Shown here: piece by piece, positions 8,029 through 15,320 of the stretch
How the letters are laid out: each line of letters starts with the position of its first letter
How positions within the stretch are numbered: position 1 is the stretch's first letter
NCBI GenBank assembly: GCA_965247065.1
Contig: CBDFGN010000002.1
Span: forward strand, 1-28,634
From: CBDFGN01 sp965247065
GTDB taxonomy: Bacteria > Bacteroidota > Bacteroidia > Cytophagales > Cyclobacteriaceae
DNA: 28,634 nt
Direction: 5' to 3'
Position numbers and translations under genes: made by a program
Notes under the pieces: model-generated
Seen by the model: the letters and a program-made list of their open reading frames with translations, nothing else
Databases searched by the model: none
What the model was told of the DNA's origin: nothing

Positions 8029-8435
8029 ATGGTTCGTATTCGTTTCGCGATAAGCTTTACTTTTTTCGTAGGTGCTGTATTTGTTAGGTGCTTCGCTGGT
8101 AGCCAGGATATTTCGCCTGCTGTGATCGGCGATGAACCAGCATTGAAACAACATATTACTCAGGATGATATCAACGCTGACCAATTCTCATTGGAAGAGC
8201 TTATAGACCATGGCCGGGCAACACTGATCTCAGAAGCCATTCTCGCACATGGAGGCGAAGCGGAGCTGGAACACCTGGCATTTGAAAAGTTATCGGATTA
8301 CGAACGATCTGCTATCGTTGAATTCCTACAAACCCTTCGGATCGAGGAGGGAAACAGTTAGTCAAGTGGAGTTTACCTACGCTGTTTTTCGAAGCCCTGA
8401 CATCTCCCATCCATAGAATGGGATGGGAGATGTCA
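7990..8435. repeat. 24-bp inverted repeats bracketing the small gene, plus a third half-copy
   Basis: The 24 bases at 7990-8013 (attctatggatgggagatgt + cagg) recur exactly and inverted at 8396-8419. A third copy of the inner 15 bases, GGATGGGAGATGTCA, lies at 8421-8435 in direct orientation to the first. As a result 8398-8412 and 8421-8435 form a perfect 15-bp hairpin with an 8-base loop directly over the start of the TonB receptor gene. Confidence 0.85.
8029..8361 (+). pseudogene. Miniature internal-deletion remnant of a di-haem peroxidase-like gene
   Basis: From the ATG at 8029 the product is 110 residues: a signal peptide (MVRIRFAISFTFFVGAVFVRC), a short stretch ending FSLEELIDHG, then RATLISEAILAHGGEAELEH and a helix, LSDYERSAIVEFLQTLRI. 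The last part matches the C-terminus of di-haem cytochrome c peroxidase/thiol oxidoreductase-type proteins (typically HDGRA...EAILxHGGEA...FLxxL). The FSLEELIDHG part looks like their N-terminal start. No CxxCH haem site is present, so the several hundred residues between seem to have been lost in frame, perhaps through the DHGR/HDGRA similarity. A frame extending back to 7969 is possible but would precede the signal peptide. Function, if any, is unlikely to be redox. Confidence 0.5.
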
Positions 8436-11354
8436 GCCAAAAACTCTTTTATCAATACATCAAAACTTTTACTAATCACATTACTGATCCTGGTATGCCA
8501 ACTTGCATTTAGTCAACAGTACCAGGTTTCAGGAGTTGTAACAGACAGTCAGAATAATCCCCTACCAGGGATAACCATTCTCATAAAAGGCACTGTTCGT
8601 GGTACTAGTACTGACATAAATGGAAATTTTACGCTTCAGGTTAACCAGGGAGATGTTCTGAGAATATCATTTGTTGGCTATAAAACCCAGGAAATTACCT
8701 TGGACGAAACCACAAGGCAGTACAATATAGCGCTGTTAGAAGGAGTGGAATTAGGAGAAGTTGTAATCTTGGGTTCACGTAATAAAAATCGAACTGCGGT
8801 TGAGACGCCAGTACCCGTAGATGTGCTAGACATACAAGAACTCACTTTTTCCACCCCCCAGCTCAACGTTAACCAAATCCTAAATTACGTAGCACCTTCT
8901 TTTACTTCTACTCCGCAAACCGTATCCGATGGTACTGATCACATTGACCCTGCTTCGCTAAGAGGGTTAGGTCCTGACCAGCTATTGGTACTAGTCAATG
9001 GAAAAAGAAGACATACTACCTCACTGGTCAATGTAAACAGTACCGTAGGTAGAGGAAGTGTGGGTACAGACCTGAATGCCATCCCTGCATTTGCCATTAA
9101 ACGGATTGAAGTACTAAGAGACGGCGCTGCTGCTCAATATGGTTCCGATGCCATTTCCGGCGTAATCAACATTGTACTAAAAGACCAGTACGACGGACTT
9201 GAAATAGCGATAAACCGCGGGGCCAATTTCAGCTCAGAATCCAACAACCAGGATGGCGGCATAGATGGCCAGCAATTTCAAGTCAATGCAAACTACGGTA
9301 TACCCCTGACCGATAACGGAGGGTTTATTAATTTTACGGGATCAATATTTACCAGAGAACCTACTTCAAGAGCAGGAAAAGAGGGTTTTTCAGGAAGCAT
9401 ATTTAATGCTTATAATGCCATAGAGCGGGTCGCTACCCAGGCAGGGGTCGATATAAGTACGCTTACATTTAACGATATCCAAACTTTTGGACAGCAGGTT
9501 TCTCATTTTTCAAGTGATCTTCAAGCCAATATTGCGGATGCCCTTACTATAGAAGACCTGCAGTCCATTTTGAATGTGGATGTTACGGATGCAGAACTTG
9601 CAGCCAGAGAACAAACGCGGAGAGACTATAGCATGAAGGTTGGTCAATCGGCGCTAAGAAGCGGCAAATTCATTTCAAATATGGAAATTCCACTGAACAA
9701 GGATCTTAAATTTTATGCCTTTGGAGACGTCAGCTACAGAAATGGTCAGGCAGCCGGCTTTTACAGAAGGCCGGACCAGTCAAGAGCCAATACACTTGTA
9801 TATATTAACGGGTTCCTTCCTGAAATCTATGCCAATATTAAAGATAAATCCATTGCAGCCGGCATTATAGGAACCGTCAATGAATGGAGGGTTGATTTTA
9901 GTAATACATGGGGAAGAAATTCCTTTGATTTTACAATTACCAACTCCAGTAATGCTTCCATGGACAGGTCTACTCCTATTACAGCGTATGCCGGAGGCTT
10001 TGCTTTCACTCAAAACACGTCCAACCTGGATTTAACCCGGTACTATGACGATATTCTTTCCGGATTTAATATTGCTTTAGGGTTAGAATACAGGTTTGAA
10101 AACTATCAGCTATTTGAAGGGCAAGAAGAATCCTATGCGACTTATGATATTAATGGCGATGTGGTAAAGGCCTCTACTCCCGATACACTTTTAATCACTG
10201 ATTTTTTTGGAAGAACACGGCCCGGAGGAATCCAGGTATTTCCCGGATTCAGACCCGAAAATCAAAGGGACAGGTTCAGGAATAGTTATGCCGCATATCT
10301 TGATTTCGAAGCTGATCTGAGCGAGAATGTGATCATGGGCCTAGCCGGTCGTTATGAAAACTACAGTGATTTTGGCGATACTTTCAACTGGAAAGTCACT
10401 TCCCGATTCGGTGTCATTGATAATTTTAGCATACGTATCGCCGCAAGTACGGGGTTCAGGGCTCCTTCCCTTCATCAACTTCACTTCAATGCCACAAGTA
10501 CTAACTTCATTAATGGAATTCCTTTTGAAATAGGTACATTTTCTAACGATAGCCGGGTTGCCGAATTACTGGGCATCCAACAATTAAGGCAAGAAAAGTC
10601 ATTCAGTGCAAGTGTTGGCTTTACTGCCGATATTCCCAGTGCCAACCTGACCATTACCATAGACGGGTTCTATACTGGAATAGAAGACCGGGTAGTGTTG
10701 ACAGGGAATTTTACAAGACCGGAAACCCCTACTTCAAGTGCAGAACAGGAATTACAACTACTTTTCGATGCTGCTGCTGCTACCAGAGCGAGGTTCTTTG
10801 CCAACGCCATAGATACGGAAACCACAGGGATAGACTTAGTGATCGCTCATGAAACAAGGCTTTCCGAAAATACCATTTTAAGCAATAATTTTGCCGCTAA
10901 TGTCTCACGAACCCACCAGGTAGGAGACATTAAGGTGTCAAAAATATTGGCGAACGCAGGACTTACCGACACCTATTTCGGAAGCCGGGATCAGCTATTC
11001 CTGCAAGTGGCTCAACCCAGAACAAAGGCCAACCTGAGCCATAGCTTAAAATCCGGCAACTGGAACTTCTTTGTAAGAAATACACTCTTCGGTAAAGTAA
11101 CTAACCCCAATACCGATAGTAACGGAACAAATCCTGTATACAGATCTAAAGTCATCAACGACTTTTCTATAGGGTATAAGTTTAGTGAATTGTTCAATCT
11201 TTCTTTGGGCGCCAATAATGTTTTTGACGTATATCCTGACCTAGCTACAGCCGATCTTACCAGCGGTAATAATTTCATCTATCCGCGATCTACTTCGCAA
11301 TTCGGCTTGAATGGCAGGTATTTATTTGTAAGACTCAATATGGACCTGAAGTGA
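8418..11354 (+). CDS. TonB-dependent outer-membrane receptor
   Basis: The 978-residue product has a signal peptide (LLLITLLILVCQLAFSQ), a CarboxypepD_reg-like domain (YQVSGVVTDSQNNPLPGITI...VGYKTQEITL, about residues 35-110), a plug domain (ILNYVAPSF...SLRGLGPDQLLVLVNGKRRH...IKRIEVLRDGAAAQYGSDAI + SGVINI, about 150-255) and a long 22-strand-type barrel ending YLFVRLNMDLK. It is uninterrupted and full length. ATG codons lie at 8418 and 8430; both fall in the 3' side of a 15-bp hairpin, and the second (MSAKNSF) gives a more usual signal peptide. The substrate is unknown. The neighbouring di-haem peroxidase remnant hints at a metal or metallophore context, which is inference. The second reading is cut at 28634. 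Confidence 0.92.
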   Translation: MGWEMSAKNSFINTSKLLLITLLILVCQLAFSQQYQVSGVVTDSQNNPLPGITILIKGTVRGTSTDINGNFTLQVNQGDVLRISFVGYKTQEITLDETTRQYNIALLEGVELGEVVILGSRNKNRTAVETPVPVDVLDIQELTFSTPQLNVNQILNYVAPSFTSTPQTVSDGTDHIDPASLRGLGPDQLLVLVNGKRRHTTSLVNVNSTVGRGSVGTDLNAIPAFAIKRIEVLRDGAAAQYGSDAISGVINIVLKDQYDGLEIAINRGANFSSESNNQDGGIDGQQFQVNANYGIPLTDNGGFINFTGSIFTREPTSRAGKEGFSGSIFNAYNAIERVATQAGVDISTLTFNDIQTFGQQVSHFSSDLQANIADALTIEDLQSILNVDVTDAELAAREQTRRDYSMKVGQSALRSGKFISNMEIPLNKDLKFYAFGDVSYRNGQAAGFYRRPDQSRANTLVYINGFLPEIYANIKDKSIAAGIIGTVNEWRVDFSNTWGRNSFDFTITNSSNASMDRSTPITAYAGGFAFTQNTSNLDLTRYYDDILSGFNIALGLEYRFENYQLFEGQEESYATYDINGDVVKASTPDTLLITDFFGRTRPGGIQVFPGFRPENQRDRFRNSYAAYLDFEADLSENVIMGLAGRYENYSDFGDTFNWKVTSRFGVIDNFSIRIAASTGFRAPSLHQLHFNATSTNFINGIPFEIGTFSNDSRVAELLGIQQLRQEKSFSASVGFTADIPSANLTITIDGFYTGIEDRVVLTGNFTRPETPTSSAEQELQLLFDAAAATRARFFANAIDTETTGIDLVIAHETRLSENTILSNNFAANVSRTHQVGDIKVSKILANAGLTDTYFGSRDQLFLQVAQPRTKANLSHSLKSGNWNFFVRNTLFGKVTNPNTDSNGTNPVYRSKVINDFSIGYKFSELFNLSLGANNVFDVYPDLATADLTSGNNFIYPRSTSQFGLNGRYLFVRLNMDLK

Positions 11355-11398
11355 TGTAGTGGGGGGTAAAAGCCCATCCTTACTTTGTGGCTAAAGCG

Positions 11399-11550
11399 CT
11401 ACTTGTTCTTTTGATTGTCGATATAAGCTCTGACTGCTTTTTCTGAAATATGTCCTACACTTTCACAGTAGTAGGACCTGGTCCAAAGTGTAGGGACCCT
11501 TCGGGTTACTTCACGGAATTCTTTTCGAATAAACCTGGAACTAAACCCTT
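11399..11550 (-). pseudogene. tnpA: IS200/IS605-family TnpA remnant (C-terminal stub)
   Basis: The frame KGFSSRFIRKEF...PTLWTRSYYCESVGHISEKA + VRAYIDNQKNK matches the end of Y1 transposases of IS200/IS605. It includes the tyrosine in the AYIDNQ helix, which is the usual position of the catalytic Tyr. The HUH half is gone: at about 11551 the sequence switches to the GC-rich repeat. Bases 11360-11398 hold small hairpins (gggggtaaaagccc) that could be what is left of the right end. Confidence 0.7.
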
Positions 11551-11708
11551 TAGGGGAAAAAACGGGGGCTTTGGGGGAGCTGGGCGGATGGCAGGCGGGG
11601 CCTGTGGGGCACAGACCCCCCCCCCTCTGAGAGGAGATCTCTGCCCCGGGGTAGTTGGGGATCAAAATCGAGAGATGCTCGCTCAGAGTGCCTTGAAATG
11701 GCCCGTAA
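11551..11708. repeat. GC-rich repeat, copy B
   Basis: It shares ggggaaaaaacgggggcttt, ctgggcggatggcaggcggg, ctctgagaggagatctctgc and a diverged gagtgccttgaaatggcccg with the other copies. It abuts the tnpA stub on the left and the second coiled-coil gene on the right. Confidence 0.75.
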
Positions 11709-12002
11709 TCAAAACAGTTTCAGGGCACCTAGCAGTAGAGAAAGTGCAACAAACATGGTGACGATCATCCAGCGGGTGTTCACGGCCTGGTCCCTGATCA
11801 TTTTCTCTACCTGCCCGAAGCGTTCTTTGGTGGTTTCTTCCATCTGTTCGAAACGCTGCTCGAAGCGTTGCTCCAGGCGCTGAATATCCTGTTTGGTAGC
11901 CAGCTGTTCTGTGATCTCGGCCAGGATCTGGGCCTGCTCTTCGGCCGTGGCAGGTTGCATGCCGGCTTTGATGAGCCGTTTGGAGATGGTAAGGGTATTC
12001 AT
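11709..12002 (-). CDS. Coiled-coil protein with C-terminal membrane anchor, copy 2 (DUF1640-like)
   Basis: From MNTLTISKRL the product is 97 residues, the shortest coil of the three: ATKQDIQRLEQRFEQRFEQM, then EETTKERFGQVEK, MIRDQAVNTRW and a hydrophobic tail, MIVTMFVALSLLLGALKLF. The frame is open back to an ATG at 12069-12071 that overlaps the presumed rep2 stop (ATGA), which would add LAKPAALCHLCLWLHSPK. That extension also reads open in the third copy, but the shorter start is common to all three. Its place directly after rep2 parallels the small gene after rep1. Confidence 0.7.
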   Translation of the reverse strand: MNTLTISKRLIKAGMQPATAEEQAQILAEITEQLATKQDIQRLEQRFEQRFEQMEETTKERFGQVEKMIRDQAVNTRWMIVTMFVALSLLLGALKLF

Positions 12003-12955
12003 CTTTGGGCTGTGAAGCCAGAGGCAAAGGTGGCAAAGAGCTGCGGGCTTTGCAAGTTGGAGATTATTCATGGTAACTCTTCCCCTGTCCCTTTTGTCTT
12101 CCCCTGTTTTTTGAAAGCACCAATCACATATCCGACAGGGTTTCGGGCTTGCGGGGCCTTTCGCAAAATTTTCTGAATTTCGTTAAACTCTATTTTTTCC
12201 GCTTTCGCAAGCAACTCACGATGGGGTTTCTCAGGTGTGATTATCGGTGTCCAGGGCGCGGTTCAGAATATCCAGGAACTCTCTTGAAACCTCCCACCGG
12301 ACGGATGTTTTTTTCTTCACAGAGCCGTCAAGTCCGGGACGGTAATGGGCGCTGAATTTTATGTGAGTAAACCTTCTTCCGGTCTTGACCGGTTCGTAGG
12401 TGAACCAGTAAGGAGCCTTGCTCTGCTCAAGTTCTTTTTGCCCGGGATTGATTACGTATTTGATGAAATCTCTTGTCAGAGCATATCGATTTTCCAGCAT
12501 GAACATTTGACGGAGCTTGTCAATACTGAAGGTGATGGATGGCATTTTGTTTTTGCTGAGCAGTTCGTAAAAGCGCATGGTATACTGACTGCGGAAATTG
12601 AAGGCTACTTGCAGCTCATATTGGGTATAGCCCCTGGAGAAGTCCAACAGGTCCTCATACAGGTTTTTATCAGTTCTGAAGGTCACTGTATCATCCCATT
12701 TTTGTATTTCAGTTGTACCGATAACCTGATAGCTTATCCACCTTTTTTCATCCTCTTTCTGGATGATTTTTTTCTGCAGTGCCGTTAAAGGCTTTCTTTA
12801 CCTGATGATGGTTTTTGTCTACTTCTCCATCCCGTAGAAATCTTGAAACAGGCATTGTTATATCCCTGTCGTCAAACAAGTTGGGCTGGATGCTTACCCC
12901 ATCGCCAATTGGCTGGCCCTTCAATTCTGCCTGGATAAGCTCGACAATATGAGTT

Positions 12956-13310
12956 TCAAATAGAAAACTCTTAGAAAGTATTAAAGAACTCCTAGTTAGC
13001 CCGGAAAACTCTCTTTCAATCCACTCACTATCAAGCCGTGCACACGGAGCCCGGCCAGCTTTCGGTTTAAGGGGAAAATTTGGGGGAGCTGGGCGGATGG
13101 CAGGCCGGGGCCTGTGGGGGCACAGAAACCGCCCTCTGAGAGGAGATCTCTGCCCGGGGTAGGTTGTACCAGAAGCGGGAGAAAGTCGCTCAGAGCGCCC
13201 CCAAATGGGCCGTAATCCCAGCTGGCTCATCATGAAGCTGGAGGATGAGCCTTCCAGACCCGTTACCCAATCAAGGGCTCATTAAATGTTTTAACTTAAT
13301 GGGCTTTTTT
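12956..13310. mobile_element. GC-rich insertion inside rep2 (contains repeat copy C)
   Basis: The segment separates EKRI from IVEL in the rep2 reading. Its core, 13035-13217, is copy C of the GC-rich family (cggagcccggccagctttcg, ctgggcggatggcaggccgg, ctctgagaggagatctctgc, gcgcccccaaatgggccgta). Flanks of 80-90 bases on each side are not shared with the other copies, and one side ends in a terminator. I see no transposase, clear terminal inverted repeats or target duplication. Confidence 0.55.
13276..13310 (+). terminator. Intrinsic terminator
   Basis: GCTCATTAA (13277-13285) pairs with TTAATGGGC (13296-13304) with one G-T wobble, then six T follow. It lies at the edge of the insertion in rep2. 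Confidence 0.6.
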
Positions 13311-13429
13311 GATCCGTTTTTCGTAGACATTGAAGTCATAGCGAGCCGAGGTCACCAGATAAGACTGGATGATTTCTTTCGGCTGATCTATTGTCTTGAT
13401 AGCCACAGTCCACAAACATAATCCTAATT

Positions 13430-13507
13430 TCTTTTTCAAAGTAGGAGGAAGCATTCAAAAAGTAGGAGTTGGGAAAAGTAAAAGCATTCAAAAAGTAGGA
13501 GTTGGGA
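13430..13507 (+). repeat. Iteron-like repeats of replicon 2
   Basis: A 25-base unit beginning agcattcaaaaagtaggagt is repeated exactly at 13450 and 13483 (33-base period). A weaker half-copy, caaagtaggagga, lies at 13437-13449. The core aagtagg is shared with the replicon 1 iterons. The repeats lie just upstream of the rep2 start, as in replicon 1. Confidence 0.75.
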
Positions 13508-13742
13508 CTATAAAACTTCGTGTAAATAGTTGAGTTAAAGATAATTACATCAATTTTCCAAAAACCGATAAACATATGATATACATTGTTTTAAGATAAA
13601 CATGAAAAAGAAATCACTAACTATCTGATTACAAGCTGATTAAGTTTTCCTTCCCTGAACATTTATTACAGTTCAGTTTGTATTTTCAATGGTTATCCAC
13701 ATTTCTTTTCAGTTTAAAAAAAGCTGAAAAGAAATTCCAGCC
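13508..13742. other. AT-rich origin region of replicon 2 with DnaA box
   Basis: No gene is supported. A perfect DnaA box, TTATCCACA, lies at 13693-13701, and the rest is A/T-rich. The order iterons, DnaA box, conserved block is the same as at 6236-6620. Confidence 0.6.
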
Positions 13743-13933
13743 ACACAAACAGTTAAAACAAGGAGAAAAATCTCTTCCCAAAATCGATTTTTCACTTTTT
13801 CCCAATGGCCTACACACAATCCCAATTTGGCCGGCTCCTGCTGCTCCGTCTCCCGCAAGGCCCGTGCGCCCCGGAGCTCGGCCAGATTTCGGTTCAAGGG
13901 AAGAAAACGGGGCCTGTGGGGGAGCTGTGCGAT
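13743..13933. repeat. Origin-side block and GC-rich repeat, copy D (left half, split by IS110)
   Basis: It matches copy A from acaaacag through gccccggagc and ttcggttcaaggg, but is cut after gctgtgcgat by the IS110 element. The right half resumes at 15245 with atggcaggcggggcctgtgg. Confidence 0.8.
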
Positions 13934-13942
13934 TTCTAAGGA

Positions 13943-14950
13943 TTAAACAAGGGCATGCTTATAAATTTTTTCATATTTCCTATTTTCTCTTACACAAGCA
14001 AATACTCGGTGGATGATTTTGTTTCTTACAGCATTAAGTACAGCCATTTTATTCTTGCCTTCCTCTACTTTTCTTAGGTAATAATCTCTTAATTCTCCTT
14101 TACCAGAGATGGCTGACATAGCCGCCAAGTGTAGTAGTACTTTCATCGACTTGTCTGCCCTGTGTGACACTCTGGCCCTGCTGCGAATCGTTTTCCCTGA
14201 ATCGTATTGGAAAGGGGCTACTCCGCAATGACAGGCCATCTTTTTTGGGTCAGTGATCTGTTTAAACTCGTTAGTGACTACCAGGGTATTGATAGCTACA
14301 ATCTGCCCTACTCTGCTTACCGATGTAATCAGTTGATAAAGTTGTTTAAGATGATGGTCCCCATCAATGAGCTGCTGGATTTTCTGTTCCACTTCTTTGA
14401 GTTGTTTTTCTATTTTGGCTATAACAGGTCGAAGTAGTTTATCATGTTCCTTTGCCCATTGTTTATTACCAAACTGCTTGTCTTCCTGTAGAGGATCAAG
14501 TAGCCTCTTTTTGGAAGTAAGTAGTCTTTTCCTGAGACGGATCATAGATTTCAATTGATTGACAACCTCTCTGGGAGCTTCCCACAGCCTTACTTTATCC
14601 CTTTTAGCATAAGCATACTCAGAAATTCTTAAGGCATCTAAAGCATCATTTTTACCTCGTTCCAACGCATGGTGTGCTTTGATTACTGCTGCGTTTTCTA
14701 ACCAAACTGCCATGTTCTTTTCAACCACAAATTCCAATAAAGGGTTACAGTAGATACCCGTATGCTCAAGACATAATAACCAGTGGATCTGATCGGTCTC
14801 TACTTCTTTTAGTAATCTTTTGTAAAACAGATTGATCCCTTTTTTATCGTTACTTACCAGCAAGTGGAACAACTTTTTGCCTTCAGCAATCACTACAAAA
14901 TCCAGAACCTCTTTAGACACATCTACGCCAATAAATACTTTATACTTCAT
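13943..14950 (-). CDS. IS110-family DEDD transposase/recombinase
   Basis: From the ATG at 14948-14950 the product is 335 residues, normal for the family. The N-terminal RuvC-like DEDD domain shows D10 (VFIGVDVSKE), E62 (LCLEHTGIY) and D102/D105 (GKNDALDAL). A coiled coil follows at about 130-200. The C-terminal Transposase_20 domain (about 207-290) has ITSVSRVGQIVAINTLVV, CGVAPFQYDSGKTIRSRARV with the likely catalytic serine S251, and the basic helix that follows. It is intact, so the element may be active. Upstream on the same strand lies the predicted bridge RNA, as in the IS110 subgroup, which carries it in the left end. Confidence 0.93.
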   Translation of the reverse strand: MKYKVFIGVDVSKEVLDFVVIAEGKKLFHLLVSNDKKGINLFYKRLLKEVETDQIHWLLCLEHTGIYCNPLLEFVVEKNMAVWLENAAVIKAHHALERGKNDALDALRISEYAYAKRDKVRLWEAPREVVNQLKSMIRLRKRLLTSKKRLLDPLQEDKQFGNKQWAKEHDKLLRPVIAKIEKQLKEVEQKIQQLIDGDHHLKQLYQLITSVSRVGQIVAINTLVVTNEFKQITDPKKMACHCGVAPFQYDSGKTIRSRARVSHRADKSMKVLLHLAAMSAISGKGELRDYYLRKVEEGKNKMAVLNAVRNKIIHRVFACVRENRKYEKIYKHALV

Positions 14951-14983
14951 AACTTTATTATTGACTAAAAAACAGGTCAACAC

Positions 14984-15131
14984 ACTTAAACACGATCAAA
15001 CCCTTGATAATGGATCTTATCCTTCGCTGGATATTCCTAATTTCTAAATGATGCTTGTTTAAGTAACCGACAGAGGATTGAATCGCACGATGGGTCTTAC
15101 CCTGGCAGGCAGATAATTCGCCTCTGTCGGT
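14984..15131 (-). ncRNA. Predicted IS110 bridge RNA (target and donor loops)
   Basis: Read on the minus strand, two stem-loops follow each other. The 5' one is closed by a perfect 11-bp stem, ACCGACAGAGG/CCTCTGTCGGT (15121-15131 with 15066-15076), and carries a GGGTAAGACCC hairpin at its tip. The 3' one is closed by ACTTAAACA/TGTTTAAGT (15056-15064 with 14984-14992) and carries a GGATAAGATCC hairpin. The 5' loop holds GCCTGCCA and GTGCGAT, which match the two sides of the insertion target. The 3' loop holds TTAGAAAT and AAGGG, which match the two element ends. The RNA may extend 5' towards the hairpin at 15184-15199. Layout and order follow known IS110 bridge RNAs; transcription is not shown. 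Confidence 0.8.
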
Positions 15132-15244
15132 GTTGACTTTTTAAAGTTATCCACCTTGTCCACAAGTTATGAGTCTCCCCCAGACCCCCTCATAGGGGTA
15201 ATAGCAATAATATTGAAATAATCATATCTTGTAAATCTAAAGGG

Positions 15245-15320
15245 ATGGCAGGCGGGGCCTGTGGGCCCCAGAAACCCCCTCTGAGAGGAGATCTCTGCCC
15301 GGGGGGTAGTTGTTTACCAG
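15245..15320. repeat. GC-rich repeat, copy D (right half, after IS110)
   Basis: It resumes with atggcaggcggggcctgtgg and continues through ctctgagaggagatctctgc to gggggtagttgtttaccaga, in line with copy A at 6658-6735. Confidence 0.8.

Larger units (their letters stand above)
12068..13406 (-). pseudogene. Second Rep_3 initiator, interrupted (replicon 2)
   Basis: The gene can be reassembled from four pieces. The N-terminus, 13406-13309, reads from a possible GTG as AIKTIDQPKEIIQSYLVTSA + RYDFNVYEKRI. About 350 foreign bases then intervene, and IVELIQAELKGQPIGDGVSI resumes near 12950. A frameshift at a 7-base A run near 12772 leads from KKAFNGTAEK into IIQKEDEKRWISYQVIGTTE, then TQYELQVAFNFRSQYTMRFY and SIDKLRQMFML, all Rep_3-like. 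Near 12230 the frame stops after DTDNHT, while the next frame continues ITPEKPHRELLAKAEKIEFN to ARNPVGYVIGAFKKQGK and a stop at 12068-12070. The insertion is decisive: this initiator is dead unless the insertion is spliced or artefactual. It is only distantly related to rep1. Confidence 0.8.
13932..15246 (-). mobile_element. IS110-family insertion sequence
   Basis: The element is about 1.31 kb, between gtgcgAT (ending 13933) and ATggcaggc (from 15245). Removing it rejoins a GC-rich repeat that aligns with copies A, B and C. An AT dinucleotide at both edges fits the core dinucleotide seen with IS110 recombination. There are no terminal inverted repeats, as usual for the family, but the ends share a short direct similarity (attTCTAAGGat and atcTAAAGGGat). 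It holds one DEDD transposase and a ~295-base non-coding left end with a structured RNA. Confidence 0.88.

Noticed and set aside
13336..13575. A 79-codon minus-strand frame beginning MFIGFWKIDV
   Set aside because: It runs through the iterons; the adjacent frame instead gives the recognisable N-terminus of Rep_3 (QPKEIIQSYLVTSARYDF).
14951..15244. Origin or DnaA-box region inside the IS110 left end (ttatccacc at 15147)
   Set aside because: One imperfect DnaA-like word without iterons; the region is explained better by the bridge RNA and element end.
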